In this document: in pieces, positions 12,813 to 23,049 of the stretch
Layout of the letters: each line of letters starts with the position of its first letter
Numbering within the stretch: position 1 is the stretch's first letter
Notes under the pieces: model-generated
Database searches by the model: none
Seen by the model: the letters and a program-made list of their open reading frames with translations, nothing else
What the model was told of the DNA's origin: nothing
Made by a program: the position numbers and the translations under genes
Origin: Dromiciops gliroides
Lineage: Eukaryota > Chordata > Mammalia > Microbiotheria > Microbiotheriidae
Direction: 5' to 3'
NCBI RefSeq assembly: GCF_019393635.1
Contig: NC_057861.1
Location: 375,954,315-376,018,314, forward strand
Length of the DNA: 64,000 nt

Positions 12813-12839
12813 AGAAGAAGTTCAGAATGTATTGTCAAG

Positions 12840-15230
12840 GATGAAGTAGTCACTGATTAAACCTTTCAATTTTCTTTATGTCCAAAACCTCAGAGAATTT
12901 TCAGCAATCCTTCCCAAGGACATAAATAATGACCACAGATAAATATAGAGAAAAGCACCTAGGATAAACAGATATCCTTCTTAGTCATTTAACTCAAAAA
13001 CTTATAGGTATCACTGTTCCTATTTCTTTCCCTTTTCTACCAAATTGACTTTAAATTGTATTATATATCTATATGCCTGCAATGAACACCAAGTAAGAAC
13101 ATCTTTTGCTGTCTTTGCTTTATCTTCTTCTTACAAGCATCATTAAATTAAGAGAGAGGCTTTCACTTGCCTCAGGCCTTTTGATGTAGCTGCTTTCCTG
13201 TTCTCACAGGAGAAATGAAAGCCTCACCTTTTTTATTATAGGAATAGCATCCAGTGAATTAATACTCATTATTTGTCATGTATATTATAAATTTATTAAA
13301 TATTAACATTTAATATTAGATTTTACCTTAATTACCAGATGTTGAAGTAGACAAAGCTCTGATATATTTTAATTGTATTAGTTTTAATTTCACATAGTTT
13401 TCCACTATGCTGATGTCGACACTGAAATCTAATACTTTATATTAATTAATATTGTACCTTCATAATAAGTTTGTGTAAAGACATCCTCCTCCTCTAAACT
13501 ATAGCATTCTTATGTTGCTAATAAGATAGCATGAAACTATTTTATTATTCCATGATATGCTATTATTGAGATAAAGAACAAAGATTGATAGATTAATTCA
13601 GAAGAATAAAAGACACTATTAAATATCTCAAAGAATAAAATTATCACCTATATTTTCTACAATTCTATAATATAATAAACTTTTATTATTATGTGATATT
13701 TTTCCTACATTTATATAACATGTAAACATGAAATATGATCTTGTGAATTGTATTACTTAGAATGTATCTGTAGAAAGATAAAAATTGGTGGTTGCTGAAA
13801 TGGCCTATGGCTACACAAATACACAGAATTGTTTGCTATCATCAAAGACTCACATAAGCATAAGTGGACATAGGAATAGTGGGAACTAATGTGAAATTAA
13901 AGCTAATACAATTAAAATTTATTGAATTATTAGCTACTTCAACATGCCAGTCATGAATATTTCTGGGAAGTTGCTAGCGCTAACCATATTAGACCCTACA
14001 AAAGTCTTTGAAAATAATGTTGTTGTTGGAAAAGCAGGAGAGATCTTCATGTCCAAAGACCCGGATTCAAATTACATATCCACTACTCACTATCTAAACA
14101 ACTACACAAAGCTAAGGACAGAAGGTGAAGATAAAGGCTAGTGTTGCTATTTCCCTACTATTTATCTAGAACAAATACCAAAAGGCAACATGGTCTGGCT
14201 AACATTGTATCAGGACTGTTAGAGAAATGAAGAAACTAAAGATGGTAAAGAAATCTAAAGATAAGAAAAGAGGATGGGAATGAATGAAGGGACATTGCTA
14301 TGATAGGTCTATTATTCCCTATTAATAAAACGATAATTGATGAAAAGTGTCTTCACATTTATTTTGCTTCTATTTTCTCTACTAAGGCAAATGCTACTTG
14401 GACTGATGAGACATTAGTCATTCTTCCCAGGCTTTGAGCCCTATGGGCCACATTAGTCATCATGACAGTGATTTAATTCATATGTATAGCTAGATCTTAG
14501 TCACTGAGATCCTGAATGTGGATAGGCTAAGAGTATTGGGCAGGGAAGGACAGTTATAATTTTTCATGAACACTAAATAAACTAGTGAGGGGAATCTTTA
14601 GATCTGATAGACTTTTTATTTTCCTGTGGGTTTTTGTGGTTATCAACTTAGGAGCTTTCCAATTGGTAATAACCTGAAGAACATATGTCAAAGTATATCC
14701 TCATTGAGTGTTCCTGTATTCTGAGCATTTGTATTTAGTAAAAGCCTATTTGTTGATATTTTAGCCTCCTTAATTTAGTAGATCTTAATTGACTAATTAA
14801 GGTCATAATCTGCATTTGGAATTATTATGCACCTAGTTTTAAACATTTGGTGTAGCTAGTAGGATCTGGCAAGATGGATAATGTGATTATTTATTGCTAT
14901 AACAAGGAAGGGCAGTGGTGAATACAGGAATGATAGGGTCTTCCATTTACTGGGGTGCCTGTGACCTTATTCCCAATTGTTCAGTGGCACAAAAATTATG
15001 GACTATGTGTATAAATTCCACAAGAAGGATGGGTTTTGATTCCCTCTGAAGACCCAGAGAAATTGACCTGTTATGTCTACTGGGAGTGGGAGATAAGTTA
15101 TAAAAACACTATACACTTCTCTATTTTAAAACTATTCATAATTTTCACTGAAGAATCGGCCCCTGAATTAGAGTGAGATTGAATAAGAAAATACTGGCTG
15201 TGGGGGCTCAGGGTAACTAACTATGTGTAA
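12840..15230. other. Long unrecognised stretch
   Basis: About 2.4 kb with no family I can name. A 65-codon frame at 13944-14141 has no resemblance I recognise, and its middle ('gtccaaagacccggattcaaatt') looks like a decayed SINE. An imperfect palindrome (cttaatt/aattaag) lies near 14785-14802. No coding signal is supportable. Confidence 0.4.
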
Positions 15231-15243
15231 ATAAGATATGTAC

Positions 15244-15390
15244 GGGGGCAGCTAGGTGGTACAGTAGATAGAGCACCGGCCCTGGAGTCAGGAGTACCTG
15301 AGTTCAAATCCAGCCTCAGACACTTAACACTTACTAGCTCTGTGACCCTGGGCAAGTCACTTAACCCCAATTGCCTCACTAAAAAAAACA
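15244..15390 (+). mobile_element. WSINE1-type CORE-SINE
   Basis: Plus-strand copy 'gggggcagctaggtggtacagtagatagagcacc' to 'aattgcctcactaaaa' with an A-rich tail. The TSD agatatgtac lies at about 15235-15243 and 15398-15407. It is the 'ccaattgcctcac/ttaacacttac' subtype. Confidence 0.93.
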
Positions 15391-15414
15391 AAAACAAAGA
15401 TATGTACAAAGATA

Positions 15415-15565
15415 AATGAGACTAGAATGGGTGGGGGAATAAATGATATCATCAGACCAGCATTTCAGGAAGATCAGTTTGGCAAGTCAGTGGCTGAGAC
15501 TTGGCTCAAGGAGAACAATTATGAGGCTATTGCAATAGTCCACATATGAGATAAAAGAAATATGT
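15415..15565 (-). repeat. L2 LINE fragment, reversed
   Basis: 'aggctattgcaatagtccacatatgaga' is the reverse complement of the L2 segment 'ctggactactgcaatagcct'. The preceding 'gatcagtttggcaagtcag' fits the adjoining L2 region. Diverged. Confidence 0.6.
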
Positions 15566-15644
15566 TATATGCAATCATGCAGGGCAATTATACTGGGGAT
15601 TTGTGCTTGAACCTGCATTGTTTCACATTTTTATCAATGCCTTG

Positions 15645-15795
15645 AAAGGCATTATGATGTCGCAAATAGAATACCAGCCTTGAAGTCATCTTAGCTCTGA
15701 CACATACTGTTTAGGGGACCTTAGGCAATGCCCTTAACCTTTCCATGCCTTTAGTCAACATCAAACACTATAAGTTAGAGAAGGTCTTTATAGAC
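15645..15795 (+). repeat. MIR/MAR-type CORE-SINE
   Basis: 'ggcattatgatgtcgcaaatagaataccagccttgaagtcat...ctgacacatactgtttaggggaccttaggcaatgcccttaacc' is a diverged plus-strand copy. Confidence 0.55.
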
Positions 15796-15845
15796 TATCA
15801 TGTTATAGTGACTGAAAACCATAGCTGAGAATTTAGAAAATTGTT

Positions 15846-16008
15846 TTTGTTTGATTTTTGTTTTTATTTTTTTTGCAGGGCAATGGGGGTTAAGTGACCT
15901 ACCCAGGGTCACACAGCTAATAAGTGTCAAGTGTCTGAGGCTGGATTTGAACTCAGGTACTCCTGAATGCAGGGCCAGTGCTTTATCCACTGTGCCACTT
16001 AGCTGCCT
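15846..16008 (-). mobile_element. WSINE1-type CORE-SINE
   Basis: Minus strand: T-rich tail, 'gcagggcaatgggggttaagtgacc', CORE, head ending 'ccacttagctgcc'. It is the 'ccattgccctgc/ttgacacttat' tail subtype. The flanks 'tttagaaaatt' and 'gtttgaaaatt' are a probable, slightly decayed TSD. Confidence 0.9.
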
Positions 16009-16049
16009 CTTAAGTTTGAAAATTTTTAATGGAATTTGTGGGGCCTCAC

Positions 16050-16140
16050 GGTGATGTGACATTGATTAAGTTACTTAAGCACGTTAGGTTTCTGATTTCT
16101 CACTTGTAAAATGGGTCATAATAATTAGTTGCCTTACTCA
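16050..16140 (+). repeat. MIR fragment
   Basis: 'gattaagttacttaagcacgttaggtttctgatttctcacttgtaaaatgggtcataataa' matches the 3' half of MIR. The following DNA to about 17120 contains only a second MIR-like scrap near 16790-16870 and a poly(T) at 16990-17000. Confidence 0.5.
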
Positions 16141-17129
16141 TAACATTTATTTAATTTTCATTGCAAGCCATGATTTGGGAACTTTAAGGAAAGCATGGAT
16201 TAGGTTCTAGTAACTAGGGAAGAAAAGTCACACTAACGTAGATGAATTTTTTACATTTTCTGCTCTTGTATCTAGTTTCTAATGGCTAATTTCTAGGTCT
16301 CAGATCAATAGAGAACTGTTATTATGTGGAAGAGTGTTACACACCTAGTCAAGAAAATGGAGCTGGGGATGAGGCAGGAGCATCATCAATGCAAAGAAAA
16401 TAAAGAAGGAATTTCATTAGAGTCATGTGCTTAAATAAACTTGGTTTTGAGGTCAAAACAAAAGATAATATTTCTGTATATCCCCAATTCATAAACACAA
16501 ATTTCACTCAACTCATATCACGATCAGTATATTCCAAAAAAATTGTATATTTAGAAGTAAAATTAACCAAGGAATAACCAAAAATGAATAAATAATAGGC
16601 ATATTTTTAGCATTTACCAATCTTAGATAAATATACAAGGTGCTGAGCATTAGGGATCCAAAGACCCCCCAAAACCTCTGTACAACTTAGCAACCTACAA
16701 CTTGGTGAGACAATTAGACAAGTACATAGATAAATTTAATGTAAGATAGGATATTACGGGAAATAATATGTTTTAATAGAGTTATGGTTGATTCTGGAGT
16801 GAGCTAAATTCATGCCTCTCACATTTCAGATTTGTGTGACCTTGGGTAAAACATTTAACATCTTATGCCCCTAGAAAAACCTTTCCTACTGTAAGTTATA
16901 TATGGGTTGACAATTGGCATTGGTTAAGTTATCTTTTAAACCAGGATATTTGTAGGCAGAGGCAGGATGGTAATATGAAAGCCAGCATTTTTTTTTTTTT
17001 GTACACTATTCATAGCACACACCTTCTACAACAACCTAGAAAATGTAACAAACTAAATTTTGATCAGAAAATGCAAGGAAAAATCACAGTAACTTATTTT
17101 TTAGCTTAAGATCAGTTTAAAAAGAAAAA

Positions 17130-18320
17130 CAGAGAGGTCTGTGTATGCTAAATTGGGTGGTGGCCAGGACTGTATTATAAGAGCAGTAGCAGGGCCCAAC
17201 AGGTAGAAGCAACAGTGGGCTGTTGTGATGACAACAGCAACAGTGGCAGAGAACAGCCAATGACTTAAGGAGAGTAAGGAAACTGAACATCTAGAAAGAA
17301 AGATACCCCAGGGACCCCTGTAAAAGGACTGTGATCAGGAACAAGTATCCTCTTGCAGCCCTATCACTCATTATTTAGTTCTGCATCATAGTTCCAGGGC
17401 AGAGAGAAGCAGTCAATGTTATGATGGAAATGGGTATTTACCTAAATAAAGAGTAAGGAAGAAGTTCCAGAAGCATAGTTACGTGAGTCTAAACCTAAGA
17501 GTGGGAGGGAGAGGGGGATGGACTTAGTTCTAAACATTAGTCCCATACCTAAGCCTGGAATAAAATAGGACAAAGAGCACCAAAACAAGGGAGAGCCAGA
17601 AATTCAGTTCCTTTGAACCTACGGAAACTTTCAGCAGGCTAACTGTGACTAAGTCTACAGCAATCTATGGAAACTCACATGTACAAACACATACAATCAT
17701 ATAGACCCAAACCAGATCAGGAATTTGCAGAGAACACATTGAACATACTTCTCCCCAGATCACATTACTTTTAAAGTACAGAAAATTTTAAAGTCTCCAG
17801 AATAAACTGTGAAAGTAACACAAAAACCTAAAAAGACAGAAGCCCAGGGTCATCTAGATGGCACAGTGGATAAAACACTGGCCGCAGATTTAGGAGGACC
17901 TGAGTTCAAATCCTGCCTGAGACACTTGACATGTACTAGCTGTGTGACCCTGTGTAAGTCACTTACCCATCATTTCCCAGCAAAAAAAAAAACAACAAAC
18001 CAAAAAGCAAAAAGAAATCAAACAAACAAACAAAAAAGACAGAAGCTCAGGCCAGATACCTCCTTTCTTCTTGACAAGAAGTGAGCAAAGCCTACCACTA
18101 ATATAAAAATCTTATTGACTTGAAAAATAAGCAAACTAACAACAAAAGAACCTGATGACAAATAGATATTATGGTAAATGCGAAGCTTAAGAAAAAAACA
18201 CAGAAGACAATGACTGGAAAACATCAACAATCAAAACCTGAAAAAGATACAAATTGAAAAAATGGAAGAATTTTTAAAAAGAAAGAAAATTTTAAAAAAA
18301 GATTTTTAAAAATAAGCTTT
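17130..18320 (+). repeat. L1 LINE 5' UTR and ORF1 start, interrupted by a WSINE
   Basis: The block is GC-richer than its surroundings and reads like the marsupial L1 5' UTR: cagcagtgg-type repeats, 'ccccagggacccctgtaaaaggactg', 'tagttctgcatcatagttccagggc', 'agagtgggagggagaggggg'. It then passes into a lysine-rich ORF1 beginning. It is split by the WSINE at 17848-18033. No ORF1 core or ORF2 follows, so this is a 3'-lacking remnant. The family is recalled, not searched. Confidence 0.6.
17848..18033 (+). mobile_element. WSINE1-type CORE-SINE inside an L1 5' region
   Basis: Plus-strand copy 'ggtcatctagatggcacagtgg' through 'gtgaccctgtgtaagtcacttacccatcatttcccagc' and a long A/C-interrupted tail. 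The TSD aaaagacagaagc(c/t)cag lies at 17831-17847 and 18034-18050, with one mismatch. It is the 'cattgcc' tail subtype with 'cttgacat'. Confidence 0.92.
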
Positions 18321-18324
18321 AATG

Positions 18325-18655
18325 GAGTCATATTTATATAAACTGGTTAGAACAACTTTTTGGAAATGATAATGAAGCTGAACCAGTAGTTCTCAGACAT
18401 ATATTTGTACATGGACATAAACAGTCATTGAGTCATGGCATGAGGCACCTCAACAGTGAAACAATTAAAACTAAGGTAAATGACAATAATTTTAATAGTG
18501 TTTAACAACTGTGCTGAAGAAACTGAGTTTAATTTGGAACTTGAAATAGCAGTTTTATTTGCCACTTGGATTTTGTTGTGATTTCTTGATTCAAACCATT
18601 GGAAAAATACATTGAAAGGACCATGCTAAATTTTTCTCCAGAATCCAAACACATT
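18325..18655. other. Unrecognised DNA
   Basis: A phrase 'accagtagttctcagac' resembles the start of hAT-type non-autonomous DNA transposons, but no matching inverted end was found, so no element is called. Confidence 0.35.
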
Positions 18656-18659
18656 TCTT

Positions 18660-18740
18660 CAATTGGACACAACCATGATGTCTAGAACAGTGCATGGCAT
18701 ATAGTAGGCACTTAAAATTTTTTGGATTAATTGTTTGAAT
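18660..18740 (+). repeat. L2/MIR 3' tail
   Basis: 'tgtctagaacagtgcatggcatatagtaggcacttaaa...gattaattgtttgaa' is the classic 3' tail shared by L2 and MIR. The interval 18745-18968 is unrecognised. Confidence 0.65.
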
Positions 18741-18972
18741 TTCCTTTCTATTATTTAGTTTGAACAGCCAGGGGTCTTAAAATCCTTTAGAAATAGCTCC
18801 ACACTCATCTCGAACTGGATTGTTTCCTTCTAAAGCTTCCAATGAAAGATACCAGAAGAGTACAAAATTTAGTCCCCAGAAGCATCTAACTTACTTCAAT
18901 AGAAATGACTTCTTCTTGTACATAGTAAATAGAACACAAGTACTGACCTAGAGGAATATTTGTCTTTGGTGG

Positions 18973-19553
18973 TGTAAGGGACTGAAATCCTAACTATGCT
19001 ACCTAAAATCTAATGAGTGGTCACCAATAAATTATAAGCTTTAGCAAGAGTTAGACTTTTAAGCATTTATTTTGTTTTGTTTTGTTTTTTGTTGTTGTTG
19101 TTGTTTTTTTTTTTTTTTTTTTTTTTTTTTGCGGGGCAATGGGGGTTAAGTGACTTGCCCAAGGTCACACAGCTAGTAAGTGTCAAGTGTCTGAGGCCGG
19201 ATTTGAACTCAGGAATTCCTGAATCCAGGGCCGGTGCTTTATCTACTGTGCCACCTAGCCGCCCCCTTTTAAGCATTTATTAAGGAGAATAAGAAGTTGG
19301 TGAAGAGAAAGAGAAAGGCCTAGATTCATCTATCTATTAAAAGGAGAGAGCATTCATAGCTCCACTCTCTGCCAGAGTCCACAAAAAAGAAAGAGAGTCA
19401 GAGCGCCAGCCACCCCCTTCTTCCTCCCACAAGCCAATGTCACTTCCTGACGCCAAAGAAAGGATGCATAGTTCTGCCCTCAGAGGCCCTCTCCTCATGT
19501 TGGAGCTTTCCTACAGCAAGTCTCCAACAGGTGGCGTCATTCTAATTGTTACA
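18973..19553 (-). repeat. 3' LTR of the ERV, split by a WSINE
   Basis: On the minus strand it starts TGTAACAATTAG and ends CCCTTACA. Removing the WSINE and one TSD copy leaves about 371 bp, aligning throughout with the 22235-22599 LTR at roughly 90% identity by eye. The SINE lies beside the poly(A) signal: the TSD itself contains the AATAAATGC element. Confidence 0.9.
19072..19265 (-). mobile_element. WSINE1-type CORE-SINE inside the ERV LTR
   Basis: Minus-strand copy with a long poly(T), 'gcggggcaatgggggttaagtgac', CORE and a head ending 'ccacctagccgcccc'. A perfect 16-bp TSD, cttttaagcatttatt, is seen at 19056-19071 and 19266-19281. The other LTR lacks the insertion, so it postdates the provirus. 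It is the 'ccattgccccgc/ttgacacttac' subtype. Confidence 0.96.
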
Positions 19554-21279
19554 GTATGCGCTTTGTTTCTTCAAGAAATGGGGTGTTTCCTTGATGAAAC
19601 AGTCAAAAGTAACAGAATATAATAAACTATACTAACTAACAATATGTTAATAACAATATAGAAAAGGGAGAGAGGAAAGTTTTGTCCAGAGGGGCAGTCC
19701 CTCATGAACTGGTGCTTTGACATTCATCTTGCAAAGGGAGGGCCTCTGTAGAGAGTACATTTTACAAATGGTGTATATAATAACAGAAGGGAAAAAGAAA
19801 AACAACAAAATCAAACTGTTCATTTAAAGTCTTTCAAAATCTTTCCTTAGGTAATCCTTGGGATGTCCTTTGGGTGTAGTCATGGAATGGAAGTCTTTTC
19901 AGGGGCTGATGTGTGGATGCTGGTAATCAGCCAGGAAAATTTCCTACAAAACTGAGCTTAACACAACTTTAAAATAGCTTTATCAATAATCAAATCAAAC
20001 AATGAAAGTTCTCAAAAACATGTCTAAGGGAATTCAGAATCTTAGTTTTTACACATGAAACATATAATAAAACAAAAATTGAAACATTCTCTAAAACTTA
20101 ATATTACTATAATCCCCCCCATGTGGAGGGTAAATTGAGAAGACAATTGATGCAATATTCATTTTAAAAAAGAATTTTTATCTTTGTTTAGTCACTTTTT
20201 ACATCATCTGCGTAATTATCCTCATGCCATTATGAGAAATTTAAAAATCTCATATATTGGTAACAGGTGTCAAGGCTAAATTCAACACTGTATTTATCAT
20301 GACACCTGAGATAATTATGTGGGTTACCATAAAAGAACAGAGAAATGATGGGATATGAGCATTCCCACACTTGAGCAATATTTCCCTCGGCAGTACCTTG
20401 ACTTCATGCATGTCTCCCCTCATGTGAACAGTTCAATGTCTACTCTTGCATGTATTCCTCTTGTGATTGGATGGCATCTTGGCCAACTGGCGTCTGATAA
20501 CTCAGAATGAAGGCAATTAGTGTCTTAAATGGCAAGTTTCCATAATCCAAGTCTCATATGGATTTAAAAATTGATGATAATAAATTATCTCAAAAATGTG
20601 AATGTACCTTGTCTCAGAATGTAATATACAATTATGCAACAATTTCAAATAATACCTCTTTTTTTTTTACTAAGTATACAATTACTTTTGTGAAAAATTG
20701 GAACGTATTTAAATACAAGTTAAAGCACAACACAATCTTAAAGAAAACTTTTACAAATGTTCCCCTATTTTTTTTGCAATATGTTTTTCAAAAATAATAC
20801 TTCTAGAATCAATTTACACTTGCCATGGCAACCAATTTACCAGGGAAATGTTTTATAGCATTTGATCAAATAATTAGTTGAGAAAAAATAACAGAAACAA
20901 ACAACTCAGAATATGGGAGCACAATACTCCCAGAATTAACATTGAATTATGAAATCAAAACCATCTTGCATTGTTTCAAAATTAGATAGATGAATGAATA
21001 GAAGAAAATACACATGGAAGAATAAAAGACAATGAAATTCAAACTAGGGAAATCGAATGTAAATGACTGATAATATTCAACATTATCAAATGAATATCAA
21101 CTTAGCATTAATGAGAGTATTACAAAATATAAACTTGATCACATGACTATAAAAAGCTTTTACAAATATTCCCCTTTTTAAAAAAGCTATTTATAAAACA
21201 ATCTCAAAAGCATGAAAATCTCTATGGAAATAAACCCATACCATTAATTTCAAAATGTAGATGTAATAGTATAGAAATC
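19554..21279 (-). other. ERV internal region, non-coding remnant
   Basis: This is the 3' part of the provirus interior. Stops occur in all minus frames and I recognise no pol or env motif. Next to the 3' LTR the minus strand reads gaagaaacaaagcgcatac, a poor polypurine tract. Several T-rich and A-rich blocks suggest heavy decay or deletion. A 79-codon plus-strand frame (20558-20797) is antisense and unlikely to be real. Confidence 0.5.
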
Positions 21280-22041
21280 CTATGTAACCTCTGAACTGAC
21301 ATTATTTCTCTGAGTGACTTTAGAACACTTTTGATTCTGATATCTAAAATCCCCAATACTCATATCAATACCTTGCTGCTTACTTCTACATTTCTGTAAA
21401 ATATGTCTTCTTGAAATATTATAATTGTCATCTTTATTCAGCTTAAGTTTTTCTTCTTTAACCCCTCTATATTGTCTGGCAGTCCTTTCACCATATAAAT
21501 GCTTTATAAGGTTACTAATTAAAGACAAAAGCAGATTAGCAAAATTATGAACAAAACCAGCATATCTGGAATTTAAAGGGCTTTCTAAGGTTGAGTCAGA
21601 AGCAGAGCCAGGCTGGGGAAGGGCTGAGCCTGAAGCTGCAAATGCAGGTAGAGAAAACTGCACATGCGAATTAGATCTCTGTACTTCCCTGGCAGGGGAA
21701 TCAAGGGGCTTGCCCAAGGGAGGGGTAGAAAGTGGGGTATGGAGAGGAGGGGAGGGACCAGGGCAATTTGAATCAGACTTGATTTTGAACTCAGGCCTGG
21801 TTTCTCCTTCCCTCACTGCTAGGGAATTAAAAGCTTCTAGAGGTTTGGTCATCGCCTCCAGGCATGCAAACTTAGAGCAACAATTAGTGTTAGAACTTGG
21901 AAAAGCTGCAGGAATCAGAGGTCTCTCTGAAAAAGCATGGTTGGGAGAGAGGGGAAGATTTATATTCCCTTGTGTGAGCACATTACTGGCTCTTCTAGCA
22001 AAAATAAAAATAAAAATAGAAAATCCACAAAAACAAAGCAT
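21280..22041 (-). CDS. ERV leader/gag-region open frame, 253 codons
   Basis: This is the longest uninterrupted frame in the window. It begins about 190 bp downstream of the primer-binding site in provirus sense, where gag would be expected. Visible parts: a hydrophobic N-terminus with an FIFIF run (residues about 5-14), a polar middle, and a proline/serine-rich linker at about residues 93-116 (PPLHTPLSTPP). A leucine-rich segment follows near 165-180, then a lysine/glutamine-rich C-terminus. There is no CCHC knuckle, protease or major-homology-like motif that I can see. A separate 26-codon hydrophobic frame lies just upstream. It could be a residual gag N-terminus, an accessory frame, or chance. 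Function unknown. Confidence is in the frame being element-derived rather than translated. Confidence 0.4.
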   Translation of the reverse strand: MLCFCGFSIFIFIFARRASNVLTQGNINLPLSPNHAFSERPLIPAAFPSSNTNCCSKFACLEAMTKPLEAFNSLAVREGETRPEFKIKSDSNCPGPSPPLHTPLSTPPLGKPLDSPAREVQRSNSHVQFSLPAFAASGSALPQPGSASDSTLESPLNSRYAGFVHNFANLLLSLISNLIKHLYGERTARQYRGVKEEKLKLNKDDNYNISRRHILQKCRSKQQGIDMSIGDFRYQNQKCSKVTQRNNVSSEVT

Positions 22042-22213
22042 TCACATTATCTTATCTCCCATTTGTCTGGTTAAACACACTAAAATAAAAAATAGGGTAA
22101 TTAGGGAGTTTAAAAGGTCCATTTGAAAATTTAAATGTACTTAGCATTTTAAAGGGACAGGATAGGGGAAATTTCTTAGCCAACTGGAAGATCAGAAGAC
22201 TGAGGTTTAGCTT

Positions 22214-22232
22214 TCCTCTTCGTGGTCAGCCA
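22214..22232 (-). other. ERV primer-binding site, tRNA-Arg-like
   Basis: On the minus strand the bases read TGGCTGACCACGAAGAGG, starting 2 bp after the 5' LTR. This resembles the complement of a tRNA-Arg 3' end (TGGCGACCACGAAGGGA, recalled) with two single-base insertions. The TGG start and the spacing agree with a retroviral primer-binding site. The tRNA assignment is inference. Confidence 0.6.
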
Positions 22233-22234
22233 TC

Positions 22235-22599
22235 TGTAAGGGGCTTAAATTCTAGCTATGCTATCTAAAATCTAATGAGTGGTCACCAATAAATTATAAG
22301 CTTTAGCAAGAGTTAGACTTTTAAGCATTTATTCAGGAGAATAAGAATTTGGTGAAGAGAAAGGGCTAGATTCATCTATCTATTAAAGGGAGAGAGCATT
22401 CCTAGCTCCGCTCTCCACCAGAGTCCACACGAAAGAGAAAGAGTCAGAGCGTTAGCCTCCCCTTTCTTCCTCCCACAAGCCAACATCACTTCCTGATGCC
22501 AAAGAAAAGATGCATGGTCCTGCCCTCAGAGGCCCTCTCCTCATGTAGGAGCTTTCCTACAGTAAGTCTCCAGCAGGTGGCATCATTCCAATTGTTACA
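22235..22599 (-). repeat. 5' LTR of the ERV
   Basis: An intact 365-bp LTR: on the minus strand TGTAACAATTGG...CCCCTTACA. The poly(A) signal AATAAA corresponds to plus 22328-22333. It retains more consensus-like bases than the other copy and lacks the WSINE. It contains open antisense frames that are not genes. Confidence 0.9.
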
Positions 22600-22890
22600 G
22601 TGGTTTTTGGTAGAATTAACTGAATTTGACAGTTGGTTGATTATGAATAATGAGAAAGAATGAGGAGTTGTGAATGACAGATGGTTTATGAGCTTGGGTG
22701 AATGGGAGGATGGTGATGCCATATACAATGACAGGGAAATTAGAGGTTATACTTTGGGGAAAAAGAAAATTATTTCAGTCTGGATGACCATGGAACATAC
22801 AGTTCAAGATAACCAACAGGCATTTGGAAATATAAAATTGAGGGCTATGGAAGAGGCTAGTGGTGGATAAATAGATTTAAGAATCATTAA

Positions 22891-23038
22891 ATGGGGGCAG
22901 CTAGGTGGCACAGTGGATAAAGCATTAGCCCTGGATTCAGGAGGACCTGAGTTCAAAGCTGTCCTCAGACGCTTGACACTTACTAGCTATGTGACCCTGG
23001 GCAGGTCACTTAATCTTCATTGCCCCCCCCCAAAAAAA
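22891..23038 (+). mobile_element. WSINE1-type CORE-SINE
   Basis: Plus strand 'gggggcagctaggtggcacagtgg' to 'cacttaatcttcattgcccccccc' with poly(A). The TSD aatcattaa lies at 22882-22890 and 23039-23047. It is the 'cattgccc/cttgacacttac' subtype. Confidence 0.93.
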
Positions 23039-23049
23039 AATCATTAAGT

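Larger units (their letters stand above)
18973..22599 (-). mobile_element. Endogenous retrovirus with two LTRs
   Basis: Two direct copies of a roughly 365-bp LTR bound about 2.7 kb of internal sequence. The genomic TSD is gtgg (18969-18972 and 22600-22603). Orientation is minus: the LTRs hold AATAAA on that strand, and a TGG-initial primer-binding site lies 2 bp inside the 22235-22599 LTR. The internal part is too short for a complete gag-pol-env. I see no protease DTG, reverse-transcriptase YxDD or zinc-knuckle signature. It is therefore a deleted or non-autonomous provirus. A 4-bp TSD fits a gammaretrovirus-like (class I) integrase, but the class is not proven. Confidence 0.85.

Noticed and set aside
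14785..14802. Palindrome cttaatt/aattaag
   Set aside because: Seven-base AT palindromes are expected by chance in DNA of this composition.
18340..18480. hAT-type DNA transposon suggested by 'agtagttctcagac'
   Set aside because: No inverted partner end and no 8-bp TSD were found.
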